A stretch of DNA of 64,000 nucleotides from Lactobacillus equicursoris DSM 19284 = JCM 14600 = CIP 110162 (GCF_001434815.1 NZ_AZDU01000002.1:55742-119741); one strand, 5' to 3'; numbered from the stretch's first letter, positions 17,484-25,796 are shown. Numbers and translations: made by a program. Notes: generated by a model not told the origin, from the sequence alone.

Positions 17484-19236
17484 CGCTTTCACCCACCTTC
17501 TTGGCTAATTCTTGCCGGTCCCACATCCGCTTATACCAACCGCCCAAGCCCAGCAGCTGGTCATGAGTCCCAGCTTCAGCGACGCGGCCATCTTTCATGA
17601 CCAAGATCAAGTCGGCATCCATCACGCTGCTCAGGCGGTGGGCCGCAATGACGGTGATCTTTTGCTCCCGCTCTTTTCTCAAATTAGCCAAAATCGCCTT
17701 CTCCGTTTTGGCATCAACCGCCGACAAGGCATCGTCCAAGATCAGGATTTCGCTGTTGTTTAAAAGTGCCCGGGCAATCGACATTCGCTGCTTTTGCCCA
17801 CCAGACAGGGAAACCCCGTTTTCCCCAATCATGGTTTGGTAGCCTTTTGGAAAGGCCAAGATATCGTCATGAAGGGCAGCCTTTTTAGCAGCTGCTTCGA
17901 CTTCCTCCTTGCTGGCATCAGGCTTGGCAAAGGCAATATTGTCTCTAACCGACATGGAGAAAAGGAAGTTGTTTTGCGGAACGTAGGAAATTTCTTTTAG
18001 ATAAACGTCCAAGGGCACCTGACGGATATCGTGACCGGCAAAGGTAATGCGACCCTTGTAGTTGTCAAATTCCCGCATTAAAAGCTGAATAATGGTGGTC
18101 TTGCCAGACCCGACCCGGCCCACTAGACCCACCGTTTGGCCCGGTTTTAAGTCAAAATCCACATTTTTTAAGACTGCTTGGTCAGGTTCATCAGGATAGG
18201 CAAAGCTAGTGATGTGGTAGCGCAGCTGCCCTTCAAGGCGCCGCTCGCTTTCTTTGCCGTCACTGGAGTCAACGATCAAGGACTTTTCCTTTAACAAGTT
18301 GTCAATCCGGTCGTAGCTGGCGCTCCCTCTTTCCAAGATGTTAAAGAGATAGCCAATAGCAAACATTGGCCAGACCATGGTCCCGATATAGGCCACAAAA
18401 GTGATCAGCTGGCCCAGGCTGATGGCGCGGCTGGTCACCAGGCTCCCGCCATAGATAATGGTGATCACGTAGGTCACACCGATGACCAGGGTAATTAGCG
18501 GGTCATAGAGGGAGTCGATTCGGAAGACTTTCTTATTGATGCCGATCGTCTCATAGGTCATCTGGTTAAAGGCTTCTGCGTCTTGTTCACTTTGGCCAAA
18601 AGTCTTCAAGACCTTGATCCCAGACAAGGACTCTTGCGTCTTGTTGTTCAAGCGGGAAAAGGCTGCCTGTGAATCCAGGTAGGCATCGTGCAGGCGCCGG
18701 CCCAGGTACTGGGCAATAATGGTTAAGAGCGGCAAGGGCAGCATGGCGGCCAGGGTCAAGCGCCAATCGACCAAGAAAATCATGGCAATCAAGGTGCTGC
18801 CCCCGGTAACGATGGCATCAACCAGGGTCAAGATCCCGTCGCCTGCCACATTTTGGACGGCCTGGACGTCGTTGGTGGCCCGGGCCATCAGGTCCCCGGT
18901 CCGGTAGCGCTGGAAGAAGGTCCGGTCCATCTGCAAAAAGTGCCAGTAGAGCTTGCCCCGGAGTTCTTTTTCCAAAATGGCGGCCCCGCCATAGATTTCT
19001 TTACGCCAGTAAAAGCGGAAGAAGTACAAAAAGGCTGCCGCAATAATAATGGCGATAAGATAGGTGAAAAACTGTCCCCAGCCGATCTTCCCCGTGTCCA
19101 GCTGGTCAGCCATGATGCCCAAAACCCGTGGCGGCACCAGGTTGGCTGCCGCCGTGATCACCAGGGCGATAATCCCCAGCAGGTATCTTTTCCGGTGCTC
19201 TTTGAAGAACCAGGATAATTTGCTAAAAGTTCCCAT
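17476..19236 (-). CDS. ABC exporter half-transporter, subunit A (degenerate Walker B)
   Basis: First gene of a two-gene exporter operon. Six membrane helices are followed by an ATPase domain with Walker A GRVGSGKTTI, canonical signature LSGGQKQR and Walker B EILILDDALSAVD, where Asp replaces the catalytic Glu. Together with the partner's variant signature this gives one consensus and one degenerate ATP site, the hallmark of heterodimeric exporters. It is 586 residues. GGAGG lies 12 bases before the ATG. A TATAAT at 19302-19307 may be its promoter. B. subtilis YheI/YheH (BmrC/BmrD) is the closest familiar pair by gene order. Confidence 0.92.
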   Translation of the reverse strand: MGTFSKLSWFFKEHRKRYLLGIIALVITAAANLVPPRVLGIMADQLDTGKIGWGQFFTYLIAIIIAAAFLYFFRFYWRKEIYGGAAILEKELRGKLYWHFLQMDRTFFQRYRTGDLMARATNDVQAVQNVAGDGILTLVDAIVTGGSTLIAMIFLVDWRLTLAAMLPLPLLTIIAQYLGRRLHDAYLDSQAAFSRLNNKTQESLSGIKVLKTFGQSEQDAEAFNQMTYETIGINKKVFRIDSLYDPLITLVIGVTYVITIIYGGSLVTSRAISLGQLITFVAYIGTMVWPMFAIGYLFNILERGSASYDRIDNLLKEKSLIVDSSDGKESERRLEGQLRYHITSFAYPDEPDQAVLKNVDFDLKPGQTVGLVGRVGSGKTTIIQLLMREFDNYKGRITFAGHDIRQVPLDVYLKEISYVPQNNFLFSMSVRDNIAFAKPDASKEEVEAAAKKAALHDDILAFPKGYQTMIGENGVSLSGGQKQRMSIARALLNNSEILILDDALSAVDAKTEKAILANLRKEREQKITVIAAHRLSSVMDADLILVMKDGRVAEAGTHDQLLGLGGWYKRMWDRQELAKKVGESDE

Positions 19237-19301
19237 TTTTCTCTTTTACCTCCCATCTTTTCTTACACTCTATTTTATCAAGGCTTATTAATTTCGCTTT
19301 C

Positions 19302-19332
19302 ATTATAGCCTAATATTCTCCATTTTTGGCAA
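19302..19332 (-). promoter_or_regulatory. Candidate promoter for ABC exporter operon
   Basis: On the minus strand a perfect TATAAT (19302-19307) with TTGCCA (19327-19332) at a long 19-base spacing. The -35 overlaps the T-run of the yneF terminator. Confidence 0.35.
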
Positions 19333-19361
19333 AAAAATAGCAGCAGGTCTTCCTGCCGCTA
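19331..19361 (-). terminator. Terminator of yneF-like gene
   Basis: On the minus strand a ten-base stem (19352-19361 with 19338-19347, one G-U pair) and a four-base loop are followed by seven T. Confidence 0.85.
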
Positions 19362-19371
19362 AAATTTCAGC

Positions 19372-19596
19372 TTAGTTCTTGGCTGATTGGTGCTTGATCA
19401 TGGTCATCACTTGGTTAACCTTCTTTGCAGACGGCTTTTGCCCCATTTGTGACATCATCATTTCCACCATTTCCCGGGTAATTGGCGGGTTCTTTTGGAA
19501 GTAGTTCTTCATGTAAGCTCTAGCGCCGTAAAAACCAGCTGCTGCCCCGAGCAAGGCTGCCAAAATGATCAAAAAGATTGCTAAACCTAAATTCAT
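19372..19596 (-). CDS. YneF family protein (UPF0154)
   Basis: Small membrane protein of unknown function, 74 residues. An N-terminal membrane helix (LGLAIFLIILAALLGAAAGFYGA) is followed by the family-specific tail with NPPITREMVEMMMSQMGQKPS. GGAGG precedes the ATG. In B. subtilis yneF lies near lexA-yneA-yneB-ynzC-tkt; here it follows the ynzC-like gene directly, with tkt missing. Confidence 0.92.
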   Translation of the reverse strand: MNLGLAIFLIILAALLGAAAGFYGARAYMKNYFQKNPPITREMVEMMMSQMGQKPSAKKVNQVMTMIKHQSAKN

Positions 19597-19709
19597 TATT
19601 CCAAACCTCCGTTGGTTTTAGTGTTTGTTTTCCTGGAAGGAAAAGATGTATTCGTTAATTACACAAATACTATCTTACAAAATTTTAGATCATTTTGAAA
19701 GGATAAATT

Positions 19710-19946
19710 CTATCTAAGGCCCTTTTCCTTTTGAATCCGCTTGGCTTTTTCAGGAGTTACGTCGTTGCCATCCTTGTCAACAATTTTCAGGCCATCCAGT
19801 TGTTGACGAAAGCCAGCCCGGAAGTTGGCGATAAATTCCTTGTGTAGGTCTTTTCGTTCGGCTTCTTCTTCAGCAGTCAAGCCTTCGTTTTGCTTCTTTT
19901 GGTATAATTCGTTAATTCTGTTTCTTACTTTTTCTTCGTGTGACAT
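19710..19946 (-). CDS. DUF896 / YnzC family protein
   Basis: Small basic helical cytoplasmic protein, 78 residues, unknown biochemical role. The motif region INELYQKKQNEGLTAEEEAE and the following FIANFRAGFRQQLDG are characteristic of DUF896. In B. subtilis ynzC is the third gene of the SOS-induced yneA-yneB-ynzC operon divergent from lexA. Here yneA and yneB are gone and ynzC alone faces lexA, and its probable -35 (20016-20021) lies next to the LexA box at 20026-20039, so SOS control may persist. Confidence 0.92.
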   Translation of the reverse strand: MSHEEKVRNRINELYQKKQNEGLTAEEEAERKDLHKEFIANFRAGFRQQLDGLKIVDKDGNDVTPEKAKRIQKEKGLR

Positions 19947-19991
19947 TTAGTCAAAGTCCTTTCCATTGCGTGATGAGCAGCTTTTTCAGCG

Positions 19992-20021
19992 ATTATCTGG
20001 CTAATTCTAAAAAAATGCCAA
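19992..20021 (-). promoter_or_regulatory. Candidate promoter for the DUF896 gene
   Basis: On the minus strand TTGGCA (20016-20021), 18-base spacer, GATAAT (19992-19997). The adjoining LexA box begins 4 bases upstream. Confidence 0.5.
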
Positions 20022-20025
20022 ATTT

Positions 20026-20039
20026 AGAACGCCTGTTTG
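20026..20039. promoter_or_regulatory. LexA box in the lexA/DUF896 intergenic region
   Basis: AGAACGCCTGTTTG matches the Gram-positive LexA consensus CGAAC-RNRY-GTTYG at 12 of 14 positions (core GAAC-N4-GTTT). It overlaps the -35 hexamer of lexA and touches the promoter of the divergent gene, so it can mediate autorepression. Confidence 0.78.
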
Positions 20040-20064
20040 TAAATCTCCAAAATATTTGCTAAAA
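20037..20064 (+). promoter_or_regulatory. Promoter of lexA
   Basis: TTGTAA (20037-20042), 16-base spacer, TAAAAT (20059-20064). The -35 is overlapped by the LexA box. Confidence 0.6.
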
Positions 20065-20107
20065 TAAATAATAAGCCAAAAGGGAAGTTTTAGATAGGAA
20101 AATGCTC

Positions 20108-20725
20108 ATGAACCACGAATCCAAACAATACGAAATTTTACGTTACATTTATGATACGGTAGAAAGCCGCGGCTTTCCACCAACTGTTAGAGAAATTTGT
20201 TCAGCAGTCGGTCTTTCTTCGACCTCAACGGTCCACGGTCACCTGACCCGGCTTGAAAGAAAGGGCTACTTGATCAAGGATGCTACCAAGCCAAGAGCCT
20301 TGGAAATCACCCATGAAGGGCTTGACGCCTTGGGCATCGCCCCAAAGGACATTCCAGTGATCGGCGTGGTGACGGCTGGTGAACCAATCCTGGCGGTCCA
20401 AGACGTTGAAGGCTATTTCCCGCTGCCACCTGACTTGGAAAGCGATGCCGGCGACCTCTTCATGCTGGAAGTTCACGGCACGTCCATGATCAATGTCGGC
20501 ATCTTGAACGGCGACTATGTCATTGTCCGCAAACAAAACACGGCTCAAAATGGCGAAATTGTCGTTGCCATGACCATGGACGGGGAAGCAACGGTCAAGC
20601 GCTTCTTCAAAGAAGACCTGCACTACCGCCTGCAACCCGAAAATGATAGCATGGATCCAATTATTTTAGACCATGTGCAGATTTTGGGTAAAGTTGTTGG
20701 TTTATACAGAACTAACATCAATTAG
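20108..20725 (+). CDS. lexA: LexA repressor, SOS regulator
   Basis: Represses DNA-damage genes and self-cleaves when RecA-ssDNA forms. The N-terminal winged helix contains [24 protein letters not shown]. The cleavage site is the Ala-Gly in VVTAGEP, the nucleophile is the Ser in GTSMIN, and the general-base Lys is in ATVKRF, so the protein should be autocleavable. The ATG at 20108 is preferred over one at 20102 because AGGA is then nine bases upstream. The 205-residue length is standard. A LexA box lies in its own promoter, and a strong terminator follows. Confidence 0.97.
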   Translation: MNHESKQYEILRYIYDTVESRGFPPTVREICSAVGLSSTSTVHGHLTRLERKGYLIKDATKPRALEITHEGLDALGIAPKDIPVIGVVTAGEPILAVQDVEGYFPLPPDLESDAGDLFMLEVHGTSMINVGILNGDYVIVRKQNTAQNGEIVVAMTMDGEATVKRFFKEDLHYRLQPENDSMDPIILDHVQILGKVVGLYRTNIN

Positions 20726-20737
20726 TGAATATTTACT

Positions 20738-20778
20738 GAAAGAGGCAACTTGTTTCTGCAAGTTGTCTCTTTCTTTTT
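20738..20778 (+). terminator. Terminator of lexA
   Basis: A 15-base stem (20738-20752 with 20759-20773, one G-U pair) and a six-base loop, followed by TTTTT. Confidence 0.93.
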
Positions 20779-20789
20779 AATCGCTTTCT

Positions 20790-20819
20790 GAAAACGGTTA
20801 TCATTTTCATAGCGTTTTC
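20790..20819. promoter_or_regulatory. Inverted GAAAACG/CGTTTTC pair, cre-like half sites
   Basis: GAAAACG at 20790-20796 and CGTTTTC at 20813-20819 form an inverted repeat upstream of the sugar transporter. Each arm extended (TGAAAACGGTTA and, on the other strand, AGAAAACGCTATGA) matches about 12 of 14 positions of the CcpA cre consensus. Carbon catabolite control is plausible but unproven. Confidence 0.45.
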
Positions 20820-20833
20820 TATTGATCTTTTTC

Positions 20834-20857
20834 ATTTAATCGGGTACCCTATTAAAT
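20834..20857. promoter_or_regulatory. 24-bp near-perfect palindrome, candidate operator of the sugar transporter
   Basis: Arms ATTTAAT and ATTAAAT flank a perfect GGGTACCC core; 11 of 12 base pairs are symmetric. It overlaps the best promoter candidate (TTGATC 20822-20827, TACCCT 20845-20850) 38 bases before the transporter ATG. No T-run follows, so it is more likely an operator than a terminator. The cognate regulator is unknown. Confidence 0.6.
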
Positions 20858-20894
20858 ACTTGACAAGTTAATAGTAAAAGGAGTATTTCAATTA

Positions 20895-21743
20895 ATGAAT
20901 ATTATCATTGCCTTATTGCCAGCGATCGGCTGGGGCATCATGCCTTGGATCGTTAATAAAGTTCCAGCCAGCAAGCCAGCTAACCAAATCCTAGGCGTCG
21001 GGCTGGGGGCGACCCTGGTCGGCATCATCGTCACCATCGCCAAGCAGCCAGCCACATCCTTGCCAGTCTTCTTGATCTCTTTGCTCTCTGGTGCCTTTTG
21101 GACCATCGGCCAAATCGGTCAGTTCATTTCCTTCACCAAAATCGGTGTCAGCAAGACCATGCCAATCTCAACCGGTCTGCAATTAGTGGGCAACACCCTT
21201 ATCGGGGCTTTGATCTTTAGCGAATGGCACAGCCAAAACGACTTCTTGTTTGGCTCAATCGCCCTCTTGATTATCATTGTCGGCGTAATCTTGACTGCCT
21301 ACACGGAAAAGGATGCGGACGAAAGCAAGAAGGCAACTAAGAAGGACTTCCTCTTCTTGATCTTGACGACGGTTGGCTACCTGGTTTACTCAGCCTTCCC
21401 TAAGACTATCTCAGCCAACGCTGAATCCATGTTCTTGCCGCAAACCCTGGGTATCCTCTTAGGTGCCATCATCTACTTGCTCTTTAGCAAGCAGCAAGTT
21501 GCCTTCAAGCAAAAGGCCAGCTACTTAGACATCTTTGCCGGGATCGCCTTCGGGATTGCTGCTTACACTTACATCATCTCTGCCCAATTAAACGGGGTTA
21601 CCAACGCCTTCATCTACGGCCAATTGAGCGTGATCATCTCCACTCTTGGCGGGATGACCCTGCTGGGCGAAAAGCAAGAAGGCAAGGAACTCTTGACCAC
21701 CTTGGCCGGTTTAGCCTTGATCGTGGTTGGGGCCGTATTGTAA
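20895..21743 (+). CDS. GRP-family sugar uptake protein (GlcU/RbsU type)
   Basis: Ten-helix membrane transporter of the drug/metabolite superfamily, glucose/ribose porter branch. The N-terminus [21 protein letters not shown] and the repeated pattern with [21 protein letters not shown] in the fifth helix region are typical; the second half repeats the fold ([17 protein letters not shown], then [31 protein letters not shown]). It is 282 residues. The exact sugar (glucose or ribose) cannot be told from sequence. AAAGGAG precedes the ATG. A monocistronic unit with a palindromic operator candidate upstream and a bidirectional terminator downstream. Confidence 0.9.
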   Translation: MNIIIALLPAIGWGIMPWIVNKVPASKPANQILGVGLGATLVGIIVTIAKQPATSLPVFLISLLSGAFWTIGQIGQFISFTKIGVSKTMPISTGLQLVGNTLIGALIFSEWHSQNDFLFGSIALLIIIVGVILTAYTEKDADESKKATKKDFLFLILTTVGYLVYSAFPKTISANAESMFLPQTLGILLGAIIYLLFSKQQVAFKQKASYLDIFAGIAFGIAAYTYIISAQLNGVTNAFIYGQLSVIISTLGGMTLLGEKQEGKELLTTLAGLALIVVGAVL

Positions 21744-21790
21744 AAAGCCAAATAAACCGAGAAACAAATTTATTAATTTTACGTGCTAGC

Positions 21791-21823
21791 AAAAAAGCTT
21801 TAGGAAATTTCCTAAAGCTTTTT
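21791..21823. terminator. Bidirectional terminator between sugar transporter and SBP gene
   Basis: Perfect 32-base palindrome at 21792-21823: an A5 flank, GCTTTAGGAAA and its complement, and a T5 flank. Confidence 0.92.
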
Positions 21824-21829
21824 ACTTTG

Positions 21830-22693
21830 CTATTGAATTTTAACCTTTTGACTTTCAGCTTCCTTCACGTCAAAGCCGGAAACCTTGCCAAACCACTTTC
21901 GAATCAGCTTGTCGTAGGTGCCGTTGGCTCTCAAGCTCTTTAAGGCCTTGTTGATAGCCTGGCGCAAGTCGTCTTGGCCTTTTTCGACCCCAATCCCGTA
22001 AGGTTCTTGGGCTAAAGATGCCTTGGTTAAGGTAAACTGCGGACCATCGGCGATCAAGCCGGCTAAGATCCCGTCGTCGTCGATCATGACGTCACCTTGA
22101 CCCGCCTTCAAGGCGTTAAAAGCAGAGCCATAGTCATCAAACTGCTTGACTGAGGCCTTTGGCGCTAGCTTGGCCACCTGGTTAGGTACGTCCGTCCCCT
22201 TAATGGCAATCACGACCACGCCCTTGTGGTTTAAGTCGGCAACGGTTCTGATCTTGCTGGTCTTCTTGACGATCATCGACTCATTAGCCGCAAAGTAGAC
22301 ATCGGAAAAGTCAACAACCTTCATCCGCTCTTTGGTAATCGTCATCGTGGAGATCACAGCGTCCAGGGAGCCATTGTGGAGCAGGGTAATTCTGGTTTTT
22401 TCCGTAATTGGTCTAAAAACTGCCTTGCCCTTCTTCCCCAAGACCTGCTTGGTAATGGCCGTTGCCAGGTCGATTTCAAAACCTTCGATTTTCCCAGTCT
22501 TGATATTGGTCAAACCGAACAATTTGGTATCTGGTCGCACGCCCCAGATGATCTGATTATCCTTCTTGGCCCTGGCCAGATTATTGGCTGTTTGGCTAGA
22601 GCAAGCTGTTAATGCGCCTAAGCTGAGAAAAATCATCAAGCTGGCCGCAATCATTTTCAGGTACTTTTTAATGGAGTAGCGATGTTTATTCAT
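21830..22693 (-). CDS. Amino-acid ABC transporter substrate-binding lipoprotein (family 3)
   Basis: Extracytoplasmic solute receptor, probably for glutamine/glutamate or another polar amino acid. A lipoprotein signal peptide ends in the lipobox LTAC (cleavage before the Cys of ACSSQ). The family-3 signature GFEIDLATAITKQ is present near residue 75, and the pattern STMTITKERMKVVDFSDVYF is typical of this family. It is 287 residues. No permease or ATPase gene is adjacent, so it must work with components encoded elsewhere. A perfect TATAAT lies at 22731-22736 upstream. Confidence 0.92.
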   Translation of the reverse strand: MNKHRYSIKKYLKMIAASLMIFLSLGALTACSSQTANNLARAKKDNQIIWGVRPDTKLFGLTNIKTGKIEGFEIDLATAITKQVLGKKGKAVFRPITEKTRITLLHNGSLDAVISTMTITKERMKVVDFSDVYFAANESMIVKKTSKIRTVADLNHKGVVVIAIKGTDVPNQVAKLAPKASVKQFDDYGSAFNALKAGQGDVMIDDDGILAGLIADGPQFTLTKASLAQEPYGIGVEKGQDDLRQAINKALKSLRANGTYDKLIRKWFGKVSGFDVKEAESQKVKIQ

Positions 22694-22730
22694 GACTTTT
22701 CATCTTTCTATCATTTCGAATACTCTTAAT

Positions 22731-22736
22731 ATTATA
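22731..22736 (-). promoter_or_regulatory. -10 element of the amino-acid SBP gene
   Basis: TATAAT on the minus strand 38 bases before the ATG; no convincing -35 hexamer is visible. Confidence 0.4.
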
Positions 22737-22887
22737 CCTGAAATCAAGCAGAAATTGTTTTATTTAAGTTAAAAAGTCATATTCCTTACTTTGTTAACTT
22801 TAAAAAAGGTTTCTCTTAAAAAAATAAGCTTTTCTCCCACATTAAGAAAATTTAGACCAATTTTACCTGATTAAAGCTTAATAAAAA

Positions 22888-23427
22888 TTAACCATAATCG
22901 ACGTTCCGCATCTTTTGCCAGAGCTTGGAAAGCGGCTTCCCTGCGATTTCAAAGCTGAGCAGCTGGTCAAGATCCTTAAACTTTTTGATTTCTAGACGCT
23001 CTTGCCCCTCTTCTTGAACCCGGTAGGTCAGCTGCCGGTAAACCCTTTGGTCGCTGTTGTCCCCCAGGTTAAAGGCAGTATTTCCTAAGGAAAATTGAAT
23101 CTCGCAGCCATCTTCAATGGCCTGCACAAATTCTTCCAGGCTTTCAAACTGCACGTTCCAAGCTGCCACTTCGCTCATCTGCTCCCAGCAGTCGGCTAAG
23201 TCTTGCCCATCAATCTGGCAGCTGATAAATTCCTCCGTATTGGCAAAATCCTGGCTGCGATCGGGATCATCGCAGTCAATCAGCGTCTTGCTTTCTGGCG
23301 TAGCTGGATTACCATCATCGACTAAGAGCCACTGGTGGCCACCCAGCTTAAAATGTATTTCATCACTGTCATCAGCAGCACTTTCTAATTCCTGAAAACT
23401 GGAAATTGGATGTTTGGTTACTGACAT
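22888..23427 (-). CDS. Hypothetical protein with two tandem homologous halves
   Basis: I do not recognise this family. The 179-residue acidic protein has no signal or membrane segment. Residues 10-89 and 96-175 align as an internal duplication: SFQELESAADDSDEIHFKLG against SLEEFVQAIEDGCEIQFSLG, and NTEEFISCQIDGQDLADCWEQM against DLDQLLSFEIAGKPLSKLWQKM. Each half ends in a Trp-containing helix. It is a separate unit from the upstream helicase gene, which has its own terminator. The ribosome site is poor: AAAGGA lies about 15 bases before the ATG. The 194 bases to the next gene are AT-rich and hold only that gene's promoter region. Function unknown; a small protein-binding or immunity-like role is possible. 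Confidence 0.75.
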   Translation of the reverse strand: MSVTKHPISSFQELESAADDSDEIHFKLGGHQWLLVDDGNPATPESKTLIDCDDPDRSQDFANTEEFISCQIDGQDLADCWEQMSEVAAWNVQFESLEEFVQAIEDGCEIQFSLGNTAFNLGDNSDQRVYRQLTYRVQEEGQERLEIKKFKDLDQLLSFEIAGKPLSKLWQKMRNVDYG

Positions 23428-23539
23428 ATAAACGATACAAGGTCCTTTCTGATGTTAAAAATTAATATTTAATCAAAACAAAAATTGATCAAGATATTAG
23501 TCTGATTTTTTATGGTTAATTATACAACATTTGGAAAGT

Positions 23540-23566
23540 AAAAAGGAATGACAAAAATGTCATTCC
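23540..23566 (-). terminator. Terminator of the TerB/ATPase/helicase operon
   Basis: On the minus strand GGAATGAC (23559-23566), six-base loop, GTCATTCC (23545-23552) and TTTTT. The stem begins within the helicase stop codon, so it closes the three-gene operon and excludes the downstream hypothetical gene. Confidence 0.9.
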
Positions 23567-25785
23567 GGTAAACTCTCGATGCACTCCCGCATGCTGGCGA
23601 GGTCCAGCACGCTTTCGGCGAATTCTTTTTTCACTAATTCTTCTGGCAAGAAGTCATCGTATTTGTCAAAATACGGCACTTCTTTGGGGTAAAGAAGGTC
23701 CAGGGGATCAAAGTTTTTCGCTGCTTCTTCTTTTAAGACCCGGTAAAAGTCTTCTTCGCTGGCATCCATGGTAAATTGCATGTAGTAGGGCCGCACGGAG
23801 TCAAACTTGTTGATCCCTAAGCGGCTGGCACATTTGAGCCGGATAAAGCGCTCTAGGGCTAAAAAGGCGTATGAGCCCGTCCAAGGGAAGAAACAGTAGC
23901 TTTTTCTGCCTAAAGATATCAATTGCCGCTCCGGTAATCCCGCATGCTGAGCCATTTGTCTGGTCTCATCTAAACGGACATGGGCATTTTTCATCAGGTA
24001 TGGGTATTGCTTGTCTTCAGCCAAAATCCGCCGCATTCGCTGCAAGATTTTCGGGTGAATCTCCCCTGCCACGTCGCCAAAATAAGCTGGAATCCGGCCC
24101 TTGACCTGGTGAACGTAGACCTGGTGGCGCTTGCGGTCAATTTCTTCGACCACCCAGACGTGGCCGGCAATGGCCACTTTTTCTCCAACAGGGGGTGGCT
24201 TAACAACCGTTCCGAGTTCGACGTTTTCAGCATGAACGCTAAATTCTTCATTTTCCTGGAAAACGGCGTAGAACTTGAAATTGTTGACCACCCGCTCACC
24301 GGCAAGCCCCACGATCAAGTGGCCATTGTCTAAGAGCTGGATGTGGTCAATCTTGATCAGGTGCCGGAGCAAGATTTTATAGTCGTCTTGGCTGACCCAC
24401 TTAAAGTAGGTCAAGGTCAAAACCTTTTTAGCCAATTCTGACGGCGCCATCTCTCCGCCAGAAGCCAAGATGCTCATGGTCTGGTGGTAAAGGAGGCTGT
24501 AAGGCAAATAGTGGTCCTTAGGCGGCTCCACCCAGCGCTCTTCTAAATATAGCTGAACTAATGCAATGCCTTGCAATAGCGACCAGGGGATTAGGCTAGG
24601 AAAGACAGCCCGGCTTTCTGGGTAGTCTTCCCGCATAACGAACCACATCTCGGCTGGATTGTTCCGTCTACCCGTTCGCCCCATTCTTTGCAAAAAGCCT
24701 GATACGGTAAAGGGCGCTTCGATCTGAAAGGCCCGCTCCAATTGCCCGACGTCAATGCCCAGTTCCAAGGTGGCGGTAGCACAGGTGGTCAAGTTGACCG
24801 AGTCATCCTTCATCTCTTCTTCAGCGCTTTGCCGGACAGCTGACGACAAGTTGCCATGGTGGATCATGAAGCGGTCGGGCTCACCCCGCACTTCGCAGTA
24901 CTGGCGCAAAATCTGGCAGACTGCTTCACACTCTTCCCGGCTGTTGGTAAAGACCAGGCACTTTTTCCCCCGGGTATGCTCAAAGATATAGGCCATGGCA
25001 GGATCCGCCATTTCGGGAGCCTGGTCACTTTTAGGAGCAAGTGGGGCCTGCGCAGCTGGCTCGGTGCCTTCAGAAGCCTGGGGACCGCTTTTATAAAACT
25101 GTTCCATGGACAGGCGCCATTTCTGCGGAGCACTAGCCACTTGCGGAATGGTGGTTCGGTGGCCCGACCCTTGTCCCAAAAATTGCCCCGTCTTCTTCGG
25201 GTCACCGATAGTCGCTGACAAGCCAACTCTTCTAGGCGAAACGCCGGCCAAACGATTTAGTCGCTCTAACAGGCAAAAGGTCTGCCCGCCTCGATCGCTT
25301 CTTAAAAAGGAGTGGAGCTCATCGATGACGACAAAGCGGAGGTCGCCAAATAAAGCTGGAATATCGGCATGCTTGTTTAAGAGCAGGGACTCCAGGGATT
25401 CCGGCGTGATCTGCAGGACTCCACTAGGGTGCTTCATCAGTTTCCGCTTTTGACTGGAAGAAACGTCGCCGTGGTAGCGCCAAATATTGATCTCAGTCCC
25501 TTCGCAGAGTTCCGTCAATCGTTCGTACTGGTCATTGATTAAGGCTTTTAACGGTGCAATATAGAGGCAGCCAACTGACTGGGGCGGATCTTTTTCCAAG
25601 ACGCTTAAAATCGGAAAAAAGGCCGCCTCCGTCTTGCCTGAGGCGGTTGCTGCCGACAAGAGTACGTTATTATCAGTATTAAAAATCAAGTCTGCGGCTG
25701 CCGTTTGAATCGGCCGCAATTCGCCCCAGCCCCGGCTATAGATATAGTCCTGGATAAAGGGGGCGTACTGGCTAAAGACATCCAT
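23560..25785 (-). CDS. DEAD/DEAH-box helicase, Lhr-like (BrxHI type)
   Basis: Superfamily 2 DNA or RNA helicase, 741 residues. Visible motifs: Q motif region RPIQTAA (25-31), Walker A ATASGKT (46-52), DELH (155-158), SAT (190-192), and motif VI QRMGRTGRR (366-374). A low-complexity Ala/Pro/Glu linker (about 235-262) separates the RecA-like domains. After residue 400 comes a winged-helix-like region and a beta-rich segment (RVVNNFKFYAVFQENEEF, then GHVWVVEEIDRKRHQVYV) of the kind found in the Lhr core. This makes it closest to BrxHI of type 2 BREX. It starts 11 bases after the ATPase gene. Its partners suggest a DNA-processing role; the actual activity is unknown. Confidence 0.9.
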   Translation of the reverse strand: MDVFSQYAPFIQDYIYSRGWGELRPIQTAAADLIFNTDNNVLLSAATASGKTEAAFFPILSVLEKDPPQSVGCLYIAPLKALINDQYERLTELCEGTEINIWRYHGDVSSSQKRKLMKHPSGVLQITPESLESLLLNKHADIPALFGDLRFVVIDELHSFLRSDRGGQTFCLLERLNRLAGVSPRRVGLSATIGDPKKTGQFLGQGSGHRTTIPQVASAPQKWRLSMEQFYKSGPQASEGTEPAAQAPLAPKSDQAPEMADPAMAYIFEHTRGKKCLVFTNSREECEAVCQILRQYCEVRGEPDRFMIHHGNLSSAVRQSAEEEMKDDSVNLTTCATATLELGIDVGQLERAFQIEAPFTVSGFLQRMGRTGRRNNPAEMWFVMREDYPESRAVFPSLIPWSLLQGIALVQLYLEERWVEPPKDHYLPYSLLYHQTMSILASGGEMAPSELAKKVLTLTYFKWVSQDDYKILLRHLIKIDHIQLLDNGHLIVGLAGERVVNNFKFYAVFQENEEFSVHAENVELGTVVKPPPVGEKVAIAGHVWVVEEIDRKRHQVYVHQVKGRIPAYFGDVAGEIHPKILQRMRRILAEDKQYPYLMKNAHVRLDETRQMAQHAGLPERQLISLGRKSYCFFPWTGSYAFLALERFIRLKCASRLGINKFDSVRPYYMQFTMDASEEDFYRVLKEEAAKNFDPLDLLYPKEVPYFDKYDDFLPEELVKKEFAESVLDLASMRECIESLPE

Positions 25786-25796
25786 CCCTGTATCCC

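Noticed and set aside
20860..20883. TTGACA at 20860-20865 as the -35 of the sugar transporter
   Set aside because: A matching -10 would fall on the ribosome binding site, so transcription could not include it; the upstream pair is preferred.
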